Assembly (NCBI RefSeq): GCF_004006395.2 | Contig: NZ_CP029758.2 | Span: forward strand, 4,402,001 to 4,466,000 | Source: Clostridium sp. AWRP | GTDB lineage: Bacteria > Bacillota > Clostridia > Clostridiales > Clostridiaceae | Reading direction: 5' to 3' | DNA: 64,000 nucleotides | Part shown: in pieces, positions 34,556-42,169 of the stretch | Position numbering within the stretch: the first letter of the stretch is position 1 | Layout: every line of letters begins with the position of its first letter | The notes under the pieces: generated by a model | What the model saw: only the letters and a program-made list of their open reading frames with translations | Database searches by the model: none | Told to the model about the DNA's origin: nothing | Position numbers and translations under genes: made by a program

Positions 34556-35834
34556 CTCCTGTTATCATTGACCACCAATTATATTTTTTATTTGCAACTT
34601 TATGGGCTGTTCTGTAATCATAATTGTGTACTTTCATTTGGGTTAATTCTTCATATTCATGATTTAATAATATTAAATCAGAATCTTTAATATTATTACC
34701 ATCAATCAATCTTTGCCAAGCTTGAGCCATATCATAGTCAGAGGCAAATCTCTGCATTTCTCCATTAAGCAAATGCTTATCTAAAAATACATGATGTTTT
34801 ACAGCATCTATCTTTTCTATATCCCAACCTGTATTTTTAGCAATTGTACTAATATCAGACTTTCTATTACGTATTTCTTCATAATACAATTCTGCATGTT
34901 TATCACGTCTTTTAAAATCATCCGGTGAAATTGCTCCTGTAGGTATTATATCACTTTTGGAATTATTTAACCATTGTTTATAATCCTTATAATCAATAAT
35001 GTCCTTAGTCTCATTGTCCTTTCTTTTTGTCGGCTTCCAGTCTGCAAAAGGTACATTTATAAGTACGCAACGACAACGTGGATGCGTATCAATAACTGGT
35101 TCAGGGTGGTTTTCATTTATTCCCCAAACTTTACCGTCAAGGCTTGCATCATGTGGAGCCGTCCTACTATCTAAAGTTGCAGACCACATTACTTCCTTGC
35201 ATCCAGAATCAAGCCCAATTTGTTCCTGTGCTTTCACTGCCACTCTTGCAGTTTCAGTTGACACAAGACGGTTGCTATCATAAGCAGAAACATTAAAAGT
35301 ATGCTGTATATCTTTTGCTATTTTATCTATTGTAGTATTGCCTTTAGAGGCTTCAGCTATGGAATCTTTTAATTTATCTATCATGGCAGCTTTATTGTTC
35401 CAAATCCTACTGCTAAAAGTTTCCTCCTTGAATTTTGCATTTACTGCTGAATCAATAAATTCCTGTTTTGGCATCTTGAATTTTATATCTACATCCATAC
35501 CACTATCAAGTACATAAGCATTTTTACAATAAGTATCCTTATAGGTTTTATCCAGTATACCCTTAACCTTACTAACTTCCTTTTGCCCCAAATCCTTTCC
35601 CATACCCTTTAATTTATCATCAATTTGAGCCATTACAGAAGCTTTTTGAGAGTTATTAAATTTTAGCATACCATCTACACTATATTTTATATAAAGTAGG
35701 CCTATGAAGCTATGTAGTTCATTAAGCTTGTCTTTTTGATTAGAATACACATCTTTCATTTGTTCATCTGCATATTTTTCAGAATCAAGCCTTATTTGCT
35801 CCACCATCTTCCGGTACTGGGGATCCATTTTCAT
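34548..35834 (-). CDS. MuF/SPP1 gp7-like head protein with extra C-terminal domain
   Basis: A 428-residue minor head protein. The Mu-F domain (about 185-265) is clear: RLVSTETARVAVKAQEQIG, WSATLDSRTAPHDASLDGK, and the Cys/His end DTHPRCRCVLI. After a linker, the C-terminal 115 residues form a separate domain (KHHVFLDKHLLNGEMQRFAS, DYDMAQAWQRLIDGN, LLNHEYEELTQMKV, AHKVANKKYNW) not needed for the head function. Similar C-terminal extensions occur in MuF polymorphic toxins and in other phage head proteins. It contains an HE pair that could be catalytic or structural. Overlaps the portal gene by 50 bases. Confidence 0.8.
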   Translation of the reverse strand: MKMDPQYRKMVEQIRLDSEKYADEQMKDVYSNQKDKLNELHSFIGLLYIKYSVDGMLKFNNSQKASVMAQIDDKLKGMGKDLGQKEVSKVKGILDKTYKDTYCKNAYVLDSGMDVDIKFKMPKQEFIDSAVNAKFKEETFSSRIWNNKAAMIDKLKDSIAEASKGNTTIDKIAKDIQHTFNVSAYDSNRLVSTETARVAVKAQEQIGLDSGCKEVMWSATLDSRTAPHDASLDGKVWGINENHPEPVIDTHPRCRCVLINVPFADWKPTKRKDNETKDIIDYKDYKQWLNNSKSDIIPTGAISPDDFKRRDKHAELYYEEIRNRKSDISTIAKNTGWDIEKIDAVKHHVFLDKHLLNGEMQRFASDYDMAQAWQRLIDGNNIKDSDLILLNHEYEELTQMKVHNYDYRTAHKVANKKYNWWSMITGDD

Positions 35835-37152
35835 CTATTCCACCACCATTCAAAAGACTTTGACCAATGCTGTTAGCCTCATTCTCTTTTTTTAGCTCTG
35901 CCATTTCATTGTCAACATTATCAACAAATGAAAGTTGGGAAAGTCCAGTTTTAAGACTTAATTTTCCATTAAGTTGTGATATTATTTGACTCATCATCAA
36001 ATCATCTGTAGGTATGTTTGGAACAATCTTTATGTCTATATCTTTCCAGTCATAATTTTTATTTTGTTTTATCTGAAGATATATAAATAAAAATTGCAAT
36101 CTCACTTTAATGGCATCAACTAAAGCCTGTATGTTATTAGTACATTTTTCCTCCAAACCAATTAGCCTATTTCTAAGAGCCAAAGAGCTTGTATTACTAA
36201 CAAGTTTTTCATTATTATTTATATGAGAAGCTAATTGATACATCTTATCTTCTAAGGTATTCAAAGTGTTCTGTACAAAGCTATCGTTTATCTCTTTGAT
36301 TAACCACTTAGCGTCTGCCTTTTCTCCTGGTAAATTCATAACTCCCAACCTCTTCATTTTATCAAGGTCAGTTTCTCCATTTTCGTCCTTTGTTGTATCA
36401 TCAAGTTTACAACCTTTAAAGGCAAGATATGCATTTCTAAAATCGCTTATCTCATTCACCATGTCAGACAAGTTAGTTTCATAACCATCTTGAAGCCCTT
36501 TCAAAGTAGAAAATAAACTTTCGTCTACAGTTCCTATTTCAACTACACTAACTGGCACTTTACCAAATACATTGGTATCAATATTATTACTACTTACAGG
36601 CTGAAATATGTCTCCTATAACGGTATAATGACCAATGTCCGTATCTGTGTAAACATCAGCATATAAAGTATGTGTATCATCAAATTTCTTTGTCCAGAAT
36701 CTAATAAAAAGCTGCGTATTGCCGAAATCATCCTGTAAAATATAAGAATTTAATGGCGTACAAATCAAATTATTAAATAAGCCATTACTGTCAATATAAT
36801 ATAACTCATAAGCTTCATTAAAAATAAGACTCTGTTTACACAACTCTTTATTATGTTTTTCCTTCCAATGCTTAAAATTTAGCCTTATATCCTCAATTAC
36901 ATTCGCATTACTGGAGTGGCTTGAATATGTTATTTTATTTCCACAGCAATAAGAAGCCTCTTCATTAACGAATTTTTGTATATAATTACAACGTACTTTT
37001 GTATTAGCACGCTTAGTTATCATTTTGTACTTTTCCATAGCCTCGGTATGGCCATCATAATATTTTTGCATACTCATGTATATTGGAAGTTTCATATCAA
37101 AATCTTGCTTACATTTTCTTAAAAGTTCTAAGTCTGCTGGCATAATGCTCAC
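35785..37152 (-). CDS. Portal protein (SPP1 gp6-like)
   Basis: A 455-residue portal subunit forming the dodecameric ring through which DNA enters the head. Matching text includes YMSMQKYYDGHTEAMEKY near the start, RCNYIQKFVNEEASYCCGN, VPVSVVEIGTVDESLFSTLK and SDMVNEISDFRNAYLAFKG, and a long helix around 290-350. The acidic, Gly-rich tail (LLNGGGIDENGSPVPEDGG) is encoded where the gene overlaps the MuF gene. Confidence 0.9.
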   Translation of the reverse strand: MSIMPADLELLRKCKQDFDMKLPIYMSMQKYYDGHTEAMEKYKMITKRANTKVRCNYIQKFVNEEASYCCGNKITYSSHSSNANVIEDIRLNFKHWKEKHNKELCKQSLIFNEAYELYYIDSNGLFNNLICTPLNSYILQDDFGNTQLFIRFWTKKFDDTHTLYADVYTDTDIGHYTVIGDIFQPVSSNNIDTNVFGKVPVSVVEIGTVDESLFSTLKGLQDGYETNLSDMVNEISDFRNAYLAFKGCKLDDTTKDENGETDLDKMKRLGVMNLPGEKADAKWLIKEINDSFVQNTLNTLEDKMYQLASHINNNEKLVSNTSSLALRNRLIGLEEKCTNNIQALVDAIKVRLQFLFIYLQIKQNKNYDWKDIDIKIVPNIPTDDLMMSQIISQLNGKLSLKTGLSQLSFVDNVDNEMAELKKENEANSIGQSLLNGGGIDENGSPVPEDGGANKA

Positions 37153-37155
37153 CTC

Positions 37156-38886
37156 CTACAATCCTAATTTCCTGCGGTCAAACAATTGGACCTTTTGAAT
37201 GACTTCTATATTTTCAATTCTGTTGGCAAATTCTGCTGTAATATCTGGAGCATCATCATGGAGTGAAAATTTTTGACCAGCAAACTCAAGGATCTGTTTA
37301 ATAAACTCCTGATCCTCTTCAGCAAAAATAATTTGTCCTTTATTCATATAAGGAATGATAGTTGAAATCTTATCATCTTTATTTTTTCGCTGCATTTCAT
37401 TTATTATGGTAATACCTCTAACACTTAAAACATGATCTGCATTGATTTTATTTTCAAGTAAGTTAGCATCTGCACCATTAAAGGTATTTTTTTCAATATA
37501 AACATGAGTAATATCAGGATATTCCTTCAATAGATCAATAGCATGGCTAATATATTTATCAAAGTCAGTTCTTGCATTTATCCTAGCTAATTCGGCCTTA
37601 CGGACATACTTTAAGTTATTATCCACCTGTGAACCAACCAAATAAGCACTATAATCAGATTTTCCACTATCTGTACTAGCCGGGTCCATACATAACATAG
37701 TTTTTGTAAAAGAGTGTGTTTCAATTTCTTTTCTTGTTTCTGTAGCAACAGTTTTAAACCATCTTTCCCCTATAGAATCAACATCGCCTTGAACCTCTTG
37801 CTTAAAACTTGCTGGATTTTCATAATAACTAAGTGCCATATCAAGGCAATCCCAAAATTCATCCCATAATAAAAGATATTTCATTTCTTTTTCATGCTGC
37901 CAGTAAAACTCTTTAGCATTTTCAAGATGATCCTTATCCTTAAAATTAAAAAGGATGTTCTTGAATTGAAGCCACAGACCAGTATTAAAATACGTGTCTA
38001 TATCATCAATCAAAACACCCTTTTCTTTCTTAAATTTCCATGTTGGCTGCTTTAATAACCTAGAATAAAAACATTCTTTATGCTGCAAAGTTCCAAGAGC
38101 TATGAGCGTTGTCCCTTTTTTTACTACTTTTCCAGCTCTTTTAACTGCCTTTTGTACTGCATATTTAACATCATCACTAAATCTTTTCCATTTCTTTTCC
38201 CTAGCATCTTCAGTTCTAACATCAGGCTCGGACTGGTAATCATCAAGAATTATAAGGTCGGGCCTGTTATTGCCATATTTACGACCACGCATAGGAGAAC
38301 TAGAAGAAATAGCTTCAATAAAAGTCTTGTTAGTAAATTCAAGCTGTGTGGAATTACAAATATACCTTTTGTCCTTGTCATCAAGTAACTTGCCAAATGC
38401 TTTCTCAATATATTTATTCTCCAGAAATGTATTTTTAATATCTTTAATAAACTTCTCTGCTGTAGTGCCTATGTCAGAGCAAATAAGGGTATATTTTTTT
38501 ATTCCATATGCATGACACCAGCAAGTTGGAGCATAATCGCCAAAAGCACTCTTTCCTGTACCTCTTGGAAGTATCCAACCCCTTTGACTTGATCCACTAC
38601 CAATTATGGAATCTTCAATGTCATGCCAAATCTCATGATGAACTTGTGCTATAGGTGCTGCAGTGTTATTCTCTTTTGGCAAAAATGTGTCCTGAAGAAA
38701 ATACATACAAAAAAACTCGAGAGAAATTTTCCCGAGTTGCCAGGCTAATCCATGATAGCCAAATAAATTAGAACTATGCTGCAGAATCATATTTTCGGCT
38801 GCTGATTCATCAAATCCTACTTTCTGGAGGTATTTATATAAGAGAAATTTATTTTGTTCATCTTCATTTTGAAACATTGTTATCAT
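37156..38886 (-). CDS. terL: Terminase large subunit
   Basis: The DNA-packaging motor and headful/cos nuclease, 576 residues. The ATPase domain has Walker A LPRGTGKSAFGDYA near residue 113 and a Walker B run LIILDDYQSEPD near 215. The RNase-H-like nuclease part begins MLCMDPASTDSGKSDYSAY near 400, with a further acidic motif HVYIEKNTFNGADANL. The start overlaps the upstream small gene by four bases. Unusually, its small-subunit partner is separated from it by an inserted cassette. Confidence 0.93.
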   Translation of the reverse strand: MITMFQNEDEQNKFLLYKYLQKVGFDESAAENMILQHSSNLFGYHGLAWQLGKISLEFFCMYFLQDTFLPKENNTAAPIAQVHHEIWHDIEDSIIGSGSSQRGWILPRGTGKSAFGDYAPTCWCHAYGIKKYTLICSDIGTTAEKFIKDIKNTFLENKYIEKAFGKLLDDKDKRYICNSTQLEFTNKTFIEAISSSSPMRGRKYGNNRPDLIILDDYQSEPDVRTEDAREKKWKRFSDDVKYAVQKAVKRAGKVVKKGTTLIALGTLQHKECFYSRLLKQPTWKFKKEKGVLIDDIDTYFNTGLWLQFKNILFNFKDKDHLENAKEFYWQHEKEMKYLLLWDEFWDCLDMALSYYENPASFKQEVQGDVDSIGERWFKTVATETRKEIETHSFTKTMLCMDPASTDSGKSDYSAYLVGSQVDNNLKYVRKAELARINARTDFDKYISHAIDLLKEYPDITHVYIEKNTFNGADANLLENKINADHVLSVRGITIINEMQRKNKDDKISTIIPYMNKGQIIFAEEDQEFIKQILEFAGQKFSLHDDAPDITAEFANRIENIEVIQKVQLFDRRKLGL

Positions 38887-39089
38887 TCCTCAAAATTTAT
38901 ATAGAAAAAATAAAAGTAGCAAGGATTTTCTTTCCCTCCTACATTTCTTTTAACAATAGTAAATGGTAATCCAAGAGTATCACAAGCTTTTATGTAATGT
39001 TGCAGATCTTCCAGTTTATCACTGAACTTTATTTGTATAGTTTTTTTAGTTTTCTTAATTTCTACCTTTGCAGGTTTATTGAAAAACAA
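38883..39089 (-). CDS. Small protein before terL, unknown function
   Basis: A 68-residue protein from a TTG at 39089 behind AAGAAGGTG. Two earlier ATG codons in frame lie in the T-run and stem of the terminator at 39127-39176 and have no ribosome site. It is basic at the start (NKPAKVEIKKTKKTIQIKFS) and ends with aromatic text (CYFYFFYINFEE). It overlaps terL by four bases, so it is coupled to packaging. I do not recognise a family. Confidence 0.55.
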   Translation of the reverse strand: MFFNKPAKVEIKKTKKTIQIKFSDKLEDLQHYIKACDTLGLPFTIVKRNVGGKENPCYFYFFYINFEE

Positions 39090-39126
39090 ATTATTCACCT
39101 TCTTTATTTTAATTTTCAACATAAAA

Positions 39127-39176
39127 AAGTACATCTTTAAAATGTCTTGTCTATACTCAACATTTCAGATGTACTT
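39127..39176 (-). terminator. Terminator closing the EEP nuclease cassette
   Basis: AAGTACATCT pairs with AGATGTACTT, with an additional inner AAATGT/ACATTT pairing, then TTTTTTATG on the minus strand. It stands between the inserted cassette and the terminase large-subunit genes. Confidence 0.75.
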
Positions 39177-39191
39177 AACATTAAAAGTTTT

Positions 39192-39689
39192 TTATTTTGA
39201 TAGATTTATTATAGATGCTATTATGTTTTTAACCCTTTTTGAATTCAATATTACTTTCAACACTTTTAAAAAAATATCCTCATTATCTATCTTTAATATT
39301 CTATCTTTACTAAATGCAAAGTTTAGGTTAATTTTACCTAATTGTGGCGATATTTCACTAAACATATTTTGATCAACTTCTAACTCAAGTGGGTATGTTG
39401 CTAACCTATGACAAACCTCTATAAGAAGATATCTATAATTTTCTAAAAATTTTCCTCTAATATAAAAGTCATATACAAAACGCCATGAATCTTCATGAAA
39501 TTCTCCTTCATCTTCATCAATATCTCTATAATCATCTTGATTTATTATTTCTTCTTTTTTTGTATTTCTTTCTACAAATCCATAAACATAATCTTTAGTT
39601 AGTTTAGGCAAATAATTCCCTTGTTCTTCTAAAATTTTATTAGGTGTTAAAAAATTATCTTGTTCCATTTCTCCCCATAAACTATTCAT
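39192..39689 (-). CDS. Unknown partner protein of the EEP nuclease cassette
   Basis: A 165-residue protein that I do not recognise. It is acidic in the first half (QDDYRDIDEDEGEFHEDSWR), helical with aromatic residues in the middle (FVYDFYIRGKFLENYRYLLI), and ends in a Lys/Ile/Asn-rich helix. No membrane helix and no obvious catalytic motif is present. The ATG at 39689 has AGGAGGAG upstream, 10 bases after the nuclease gene stop, so both are translated from one short message. It could be a regulator, sensor or antitoxin-like partner of the nuclease. Confidence 0.65.
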   Translation of the reverse strand: MNSLWGEMEQDNFLTPNKILEEQGNYLPKLTKDYVYGFVERNTKKEEIINQDDYRDIDEDEGEFHEDSWRFVYDFYIRGKFLENYRYLLIEVCHRLATYPLELEVDQNMFSEISPQLGKINLNFAFSKDRILKIDNEDIFLKVLKVILNSKRVKNIIASIINLSK

Positions 39690-39699
39690 AAAGCTCCTC

Positions 39700-40485
39700 C
39701 TATATTATATTAAAGAAAATTGGCAAATGATCGCTAACCGATGGTTTATTATTCTTCAAAAGACTTTTTCCTCTAATGTCGGTAATTATTTGTAAGTTCT
39801 TTAAATTATTTATTAGTTGTGGTCTAATAATAACCTGATCAAACATATTCCAATAGTAATTTACTTGATCTGAATTATTATAGTAATATGTTCCAGGTGG
39901 TCTTTTAATATCTCCAAATAAATTCCACATTGGGTTATAAAACATCAAATATTCTTTTCCCAAAATTTTTCTTTTCTTCTTTTGGGCAGTTTTCCTATCG
40001 AAAATGGAATGAAAACCTTTAGCAGCTATCATAGGTTTTTCAAAAGGATTCATATTAAAATCACCAACTATAATGCTATTAAAATTATTAAAATCATTTT
40101 CACTTTTTTCAATTGAAATTCTCATATCTATTAGCTCACTAAGCTTATCAAAATCATCTGATTTATACATATTGCTAGGCAAATGAACAAATGTTACGAT
40201 ATGTTCTTTTAATGTATCATGAGGTATCTTTTTTATAGTATAGTAATTTTCTTCAATCCCAAGTTTAATTTTTTCAGGATAATATTTAGTTAAGACATTA
40301 ATTCTACATCCTATACTAGGTTTTTCATATAAATTAATTCCATCATTAGATAAATCTTTTAATAATTTATCAATATCATCCTCATATTCTGCTAACCCCA
40401 CTATATCACAGGATAAATCTTTTATCATCATTACTAATATATCATTAATTTTTTTCTTATTAGTATTCCAAAATAAATAGTTCAT
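39700..40485 (-). CDS. Endonuclease/exonuclease/phosphatase (EEP) superfamily protein
   Basis: A 261-residue DNase I-fold hydrolase with the active-site set in order: Asn7 (LFWNTN), Glu33 (DIVGLAEYE), His101 (VTFVHLPSN), Asp142 and Asn144 (VGDFNMNPFEKP), and Asp252-His253 at the end (SVSDHLPIFF). All key residues are present, so it is probably active on nucleic acid or a phosphoester. It is not a standard phage morphogenesis gene. An extended -10 promoter lies just upstream and a terminator follows the partner gene, so it is expressed independently, possibly in the lysogen. Confidence 0.8.
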   Translation of the reverse strand: MNYLFWNTNKKKINDILVMMIKDLSCDIVGLAEYEDDIDKLLKDLSNDGINLYEKPSIGCRINVLTKYYPEKIKLGIEENYYTIKKIPHDTLKEHIVTFVHLPSNMYKSDDFDKLSELIDMRISIEKSENDFNNFNSIIVGDFNMNPFEKPMIAAKGFHSIFDRKTAQKKKRKILGKEYLMFYNPMWNLFGDIKRPPGTYYYNNSDQVNYYWNMFDQVIIRPQLINNLKNLQIITDIRGKSLLKNNKPSVSDHLPIFFNII

Positions 40486-40516
40486 AATTTATTTTCCTTA
40501 ATAGTTTGATATATTT

Positions 40517-40525
40517 ATTATATCA
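40517..40525 (-). promoter_or_regulatory. Extended -10 promoter for the EEP cassette
   Basis: TGATATAAT on the minus strand, a TGn-TATAAT extended -10 element about 30 bases before the nuclease start; no good -35 box is visible. Confidence 0.5.
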
Positions 40526-40548
40526 TCTTATGGCAGATCTTATCTAAT

Positions 40549-40748
40549 GGTTTTTAAAATTTACCACAGAAAATACGGCGTCGCTCACCGGGCTATTTTT
40601 GTTCCATCAAATTAGAAGGTACCCGGGGTCAGGAACTCCATCCATGGTCTTAAAGTATACTATTTTAGTTAACTTCGCTAAACCTTAATTTTGCGAAGTT
40701 ATAAAAAGCCACTCAATCATAGTCATATCAATGCTTTCAATACATTTC
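40549..40748. other. Non-coding remnant between terS and the inserted cassette
   Basis: This 200-base stretch has no reading frame of note. It holds an inverted repeat, AACTTCGC (40673) against GCGAAGTT (to about 40700), and a GC-richer block around 40575-40650 (with GGTACCCGGGGTC) unlike its AT-rich surroundings. It could be a packaging (cos/pac) region, which often lies beside terS, or the scar of the insertion that brought in the nuclease genes. Confidence 0.4.
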
Positions 40749-41153
40749 CTACTTGATAACTTTTAGCTTTTTGAACTTATCTAACTGCTCTTCAAGATCA
40801 TTCTTATCTACATTTTCGTTGCCATCTTGTGTTTCATCATCACCTATAGCCGTTGGTACTCCTAGTGTTCTGTCAATTAGATACTTATTAGCAGAGAACT
40901 TTACTCTTTGATCTGTGCTTTCCTTTGCTATCTTCTTTACTTCATCAATATAAGTGTTTACATCTTTTAATATATAAGCATTGCCTTGATTCTTTATGTC
41001 CTGCGTTCGCCTGTTCAGCGCAGCCTTAACCTCATCACTATCTTTCCATGTATAAATTGAGGTTCTGCTTACTCCAATCTTCTTGGCAATATCAGTAATC
41101 CTGTAACCTTCTATAAGCATTGTAATCATCTTCTCTTGATCTTTAGTAAGCAA
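40749..41153 (-). CDS. terS: Terminase small subunit
   Basis: A 134-residue DNA-recognition subunit of the packaging motor. The N-terminal HTH (MLIEGYRITDIAKKIGVSRT, then SIYTWKDSDEVKAAL) and the following long helix (YIDEVKKIAKESTDQRVKFSA) match the phBC6A51-type small terminases. The TTG start follows AAAGGAGGG. It is separated from terL by 1.9 kb holding the EEP cassette, whereas the two genes are normally adjacent. Confidence 0.85.
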   Translation of the reverse strand: MLTKDQEKMITMLIEGYRITDIAKKIGVSRTSIYTWKDSDEVKAALNRRTQDIKNQGNAYILKDVNTYIDEVKKIAKESTDQRVKFSANKYLIDRTLGVPTAIGDDETQDGNENVDKNDLEEQLDKFKKLKVIK

Positions 41154-41297
41154 CTCTATCCCTCCTTTACACTTAACATAAATAAGACACTCAGAACTTA
41201 ATCTAAGTGCCTTTCTTGTAAATTTCTATGATACTATAATAACACAGATTGTATTATATATATCTTATATAAATCTAATATTTTTATATAATATTTA

Positions 41298-41720
41298 TTA
41301 TAAATATATAAGAGGTATTAATTTCTTTATTATTTTACTTTTTAAACAAACACAATATACTTCATTTCTATCAATTATTTGTGCTATTACTTTGAATTGA
41401 AGTTTCTTAAAATATCTTAGTTCTACTAAATTCATTTCATCATCAGACAAAGTCTCTAATGCATTATCAATCTTTTCTAATTGGACTTTAAGTTTATGTT
41501 TTCTTTTTCTTAACTGTTCTGGCTTCAATGCCTCATTCTCAACTGCACTATTAAATTTATTTGTAGGTGCTGATTTCTCTTCATAACTTATAGCTTTACA
41601 TCCTCCACCTTCACTCTCCAACTCTTGTAATTCTAAATCTATATTCTTAATTTCAGCTTTTATAGCTTTGTAATTATATAAATTTGATTCTACACCTTTG
41701 TAATATTTTATAGTAAACAC
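41298..41720 (-). CDS. Sigma-70 region 4-like late regulator (DUF1492/ArpU type)
   Basis: A 140-residue protein with a coiled-coil first part and a C-terminal sigma region 4-like HTH (LSDDEMNLVELRYFKKLQFK, VIAQIIDRNEVYC). Proteins of this type stand just before terminase genes in many Firmicute phages and activate late transcription. The GTG assigned as start lies within its own possible ribosome site, so the first residues are uncertain. The AT-rich 144-base gap downstream is the likely site of the late promoter. Confidence 0.75.
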   Translation of the reverse strand: MFTIKYYKGVESNLYNYKAIKAEIKNIDLELQELESEGGGCKAISYEEKSAPTNKFNSAVENEALKPEQLRKRKHKLKVQLEKIDNALETLSDDEMNLVELRYFKKLQFKVIAQIIDRNEVYCVCLKSKIIKKLIPLIYL

Positions 41721-41737
41721 CTCTTTTCAAAATGTTT

Positions 41738-41878
41738 TTACTCATTAAGTCTCTTTTGATAGTTTGCTTTTTCAACCTGAAGCTTGACCGTTTTCTTAAA
41801 GTCTTTTTCATTCTCTGCATTTAAGATAGCATTTTCAATTTCTACTATCTTTTTTCTATAAAAATCTTTAATATCCAC
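41738..41878 (-). CDS. Small helical phage protein
   Basis: A 46-residue protein from a GTG at 41878 behind GAGGGG. It is a single charged helix (RKKIVEIENAILNAENEKDF) with no Cys or membrane segment. It stands between the origin-like repeats and the late regulator. Family unknown. Confidence 0.55.
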   Translation of the reverse strand: MDIKDFYRKKIVEIENAILNAENEKDFKKTVKLQVEKANYQKRLNE

Positions 41879-41891
41879 ATAATCACCCCTC

Positions 41892-42169
41892 GGTAACCTT
41901 TTTGGTAACTAAAATTTTAGCTTTTAGTTACCTACCTTAACCATTGATATATCTATCTTTACACGATTTTTTTAACGAAGTAACCTTTTTGAAAAATATA
42001 TGCAGTCAACTTTATATATAAGCATGTACACCCTCGTGTGTGTATATATATATTTAGGTTACTTGGTTACTCATATATATATATATTATATAAAGCTAGT
42101 AATACCAATGCCTTGAATAGGTAACCTTTTTGGTAACCAAAAGGTATCTATTTTAAAATTTGGTTACTT
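41892..42169. repeat. GGTNACC repeat cluster, candidate phage replication origin
   Basis: A gene-free, very AT-rich stretch with repeated GGTAACC/GGTTACC words: GGTAACCTTTTTGGTAAC at 41892-41909, TAGTTACC at 41925, AGTAACCTTTTT at 41979, AGGTTACTTGGTTAC at 42056-42070, TAGGTAACCTTTTTGGTAAC from 42118, and GGTTAC at 42162. The longest copy occurs nearly unchanged at both ends. TATATA runs lie between them. Repeats plus an easily melted region directly downstream of a primase-helicase gene is the usual structure of an iteron origin. Confidence 0.55.

Noticed and set aside
41892..42144. CRISPR array in the GGTNACC repeats
   Set aside because: Repeats are short, vary in orientation and spacing, and there are no uniform spacers or cas genes in the window.
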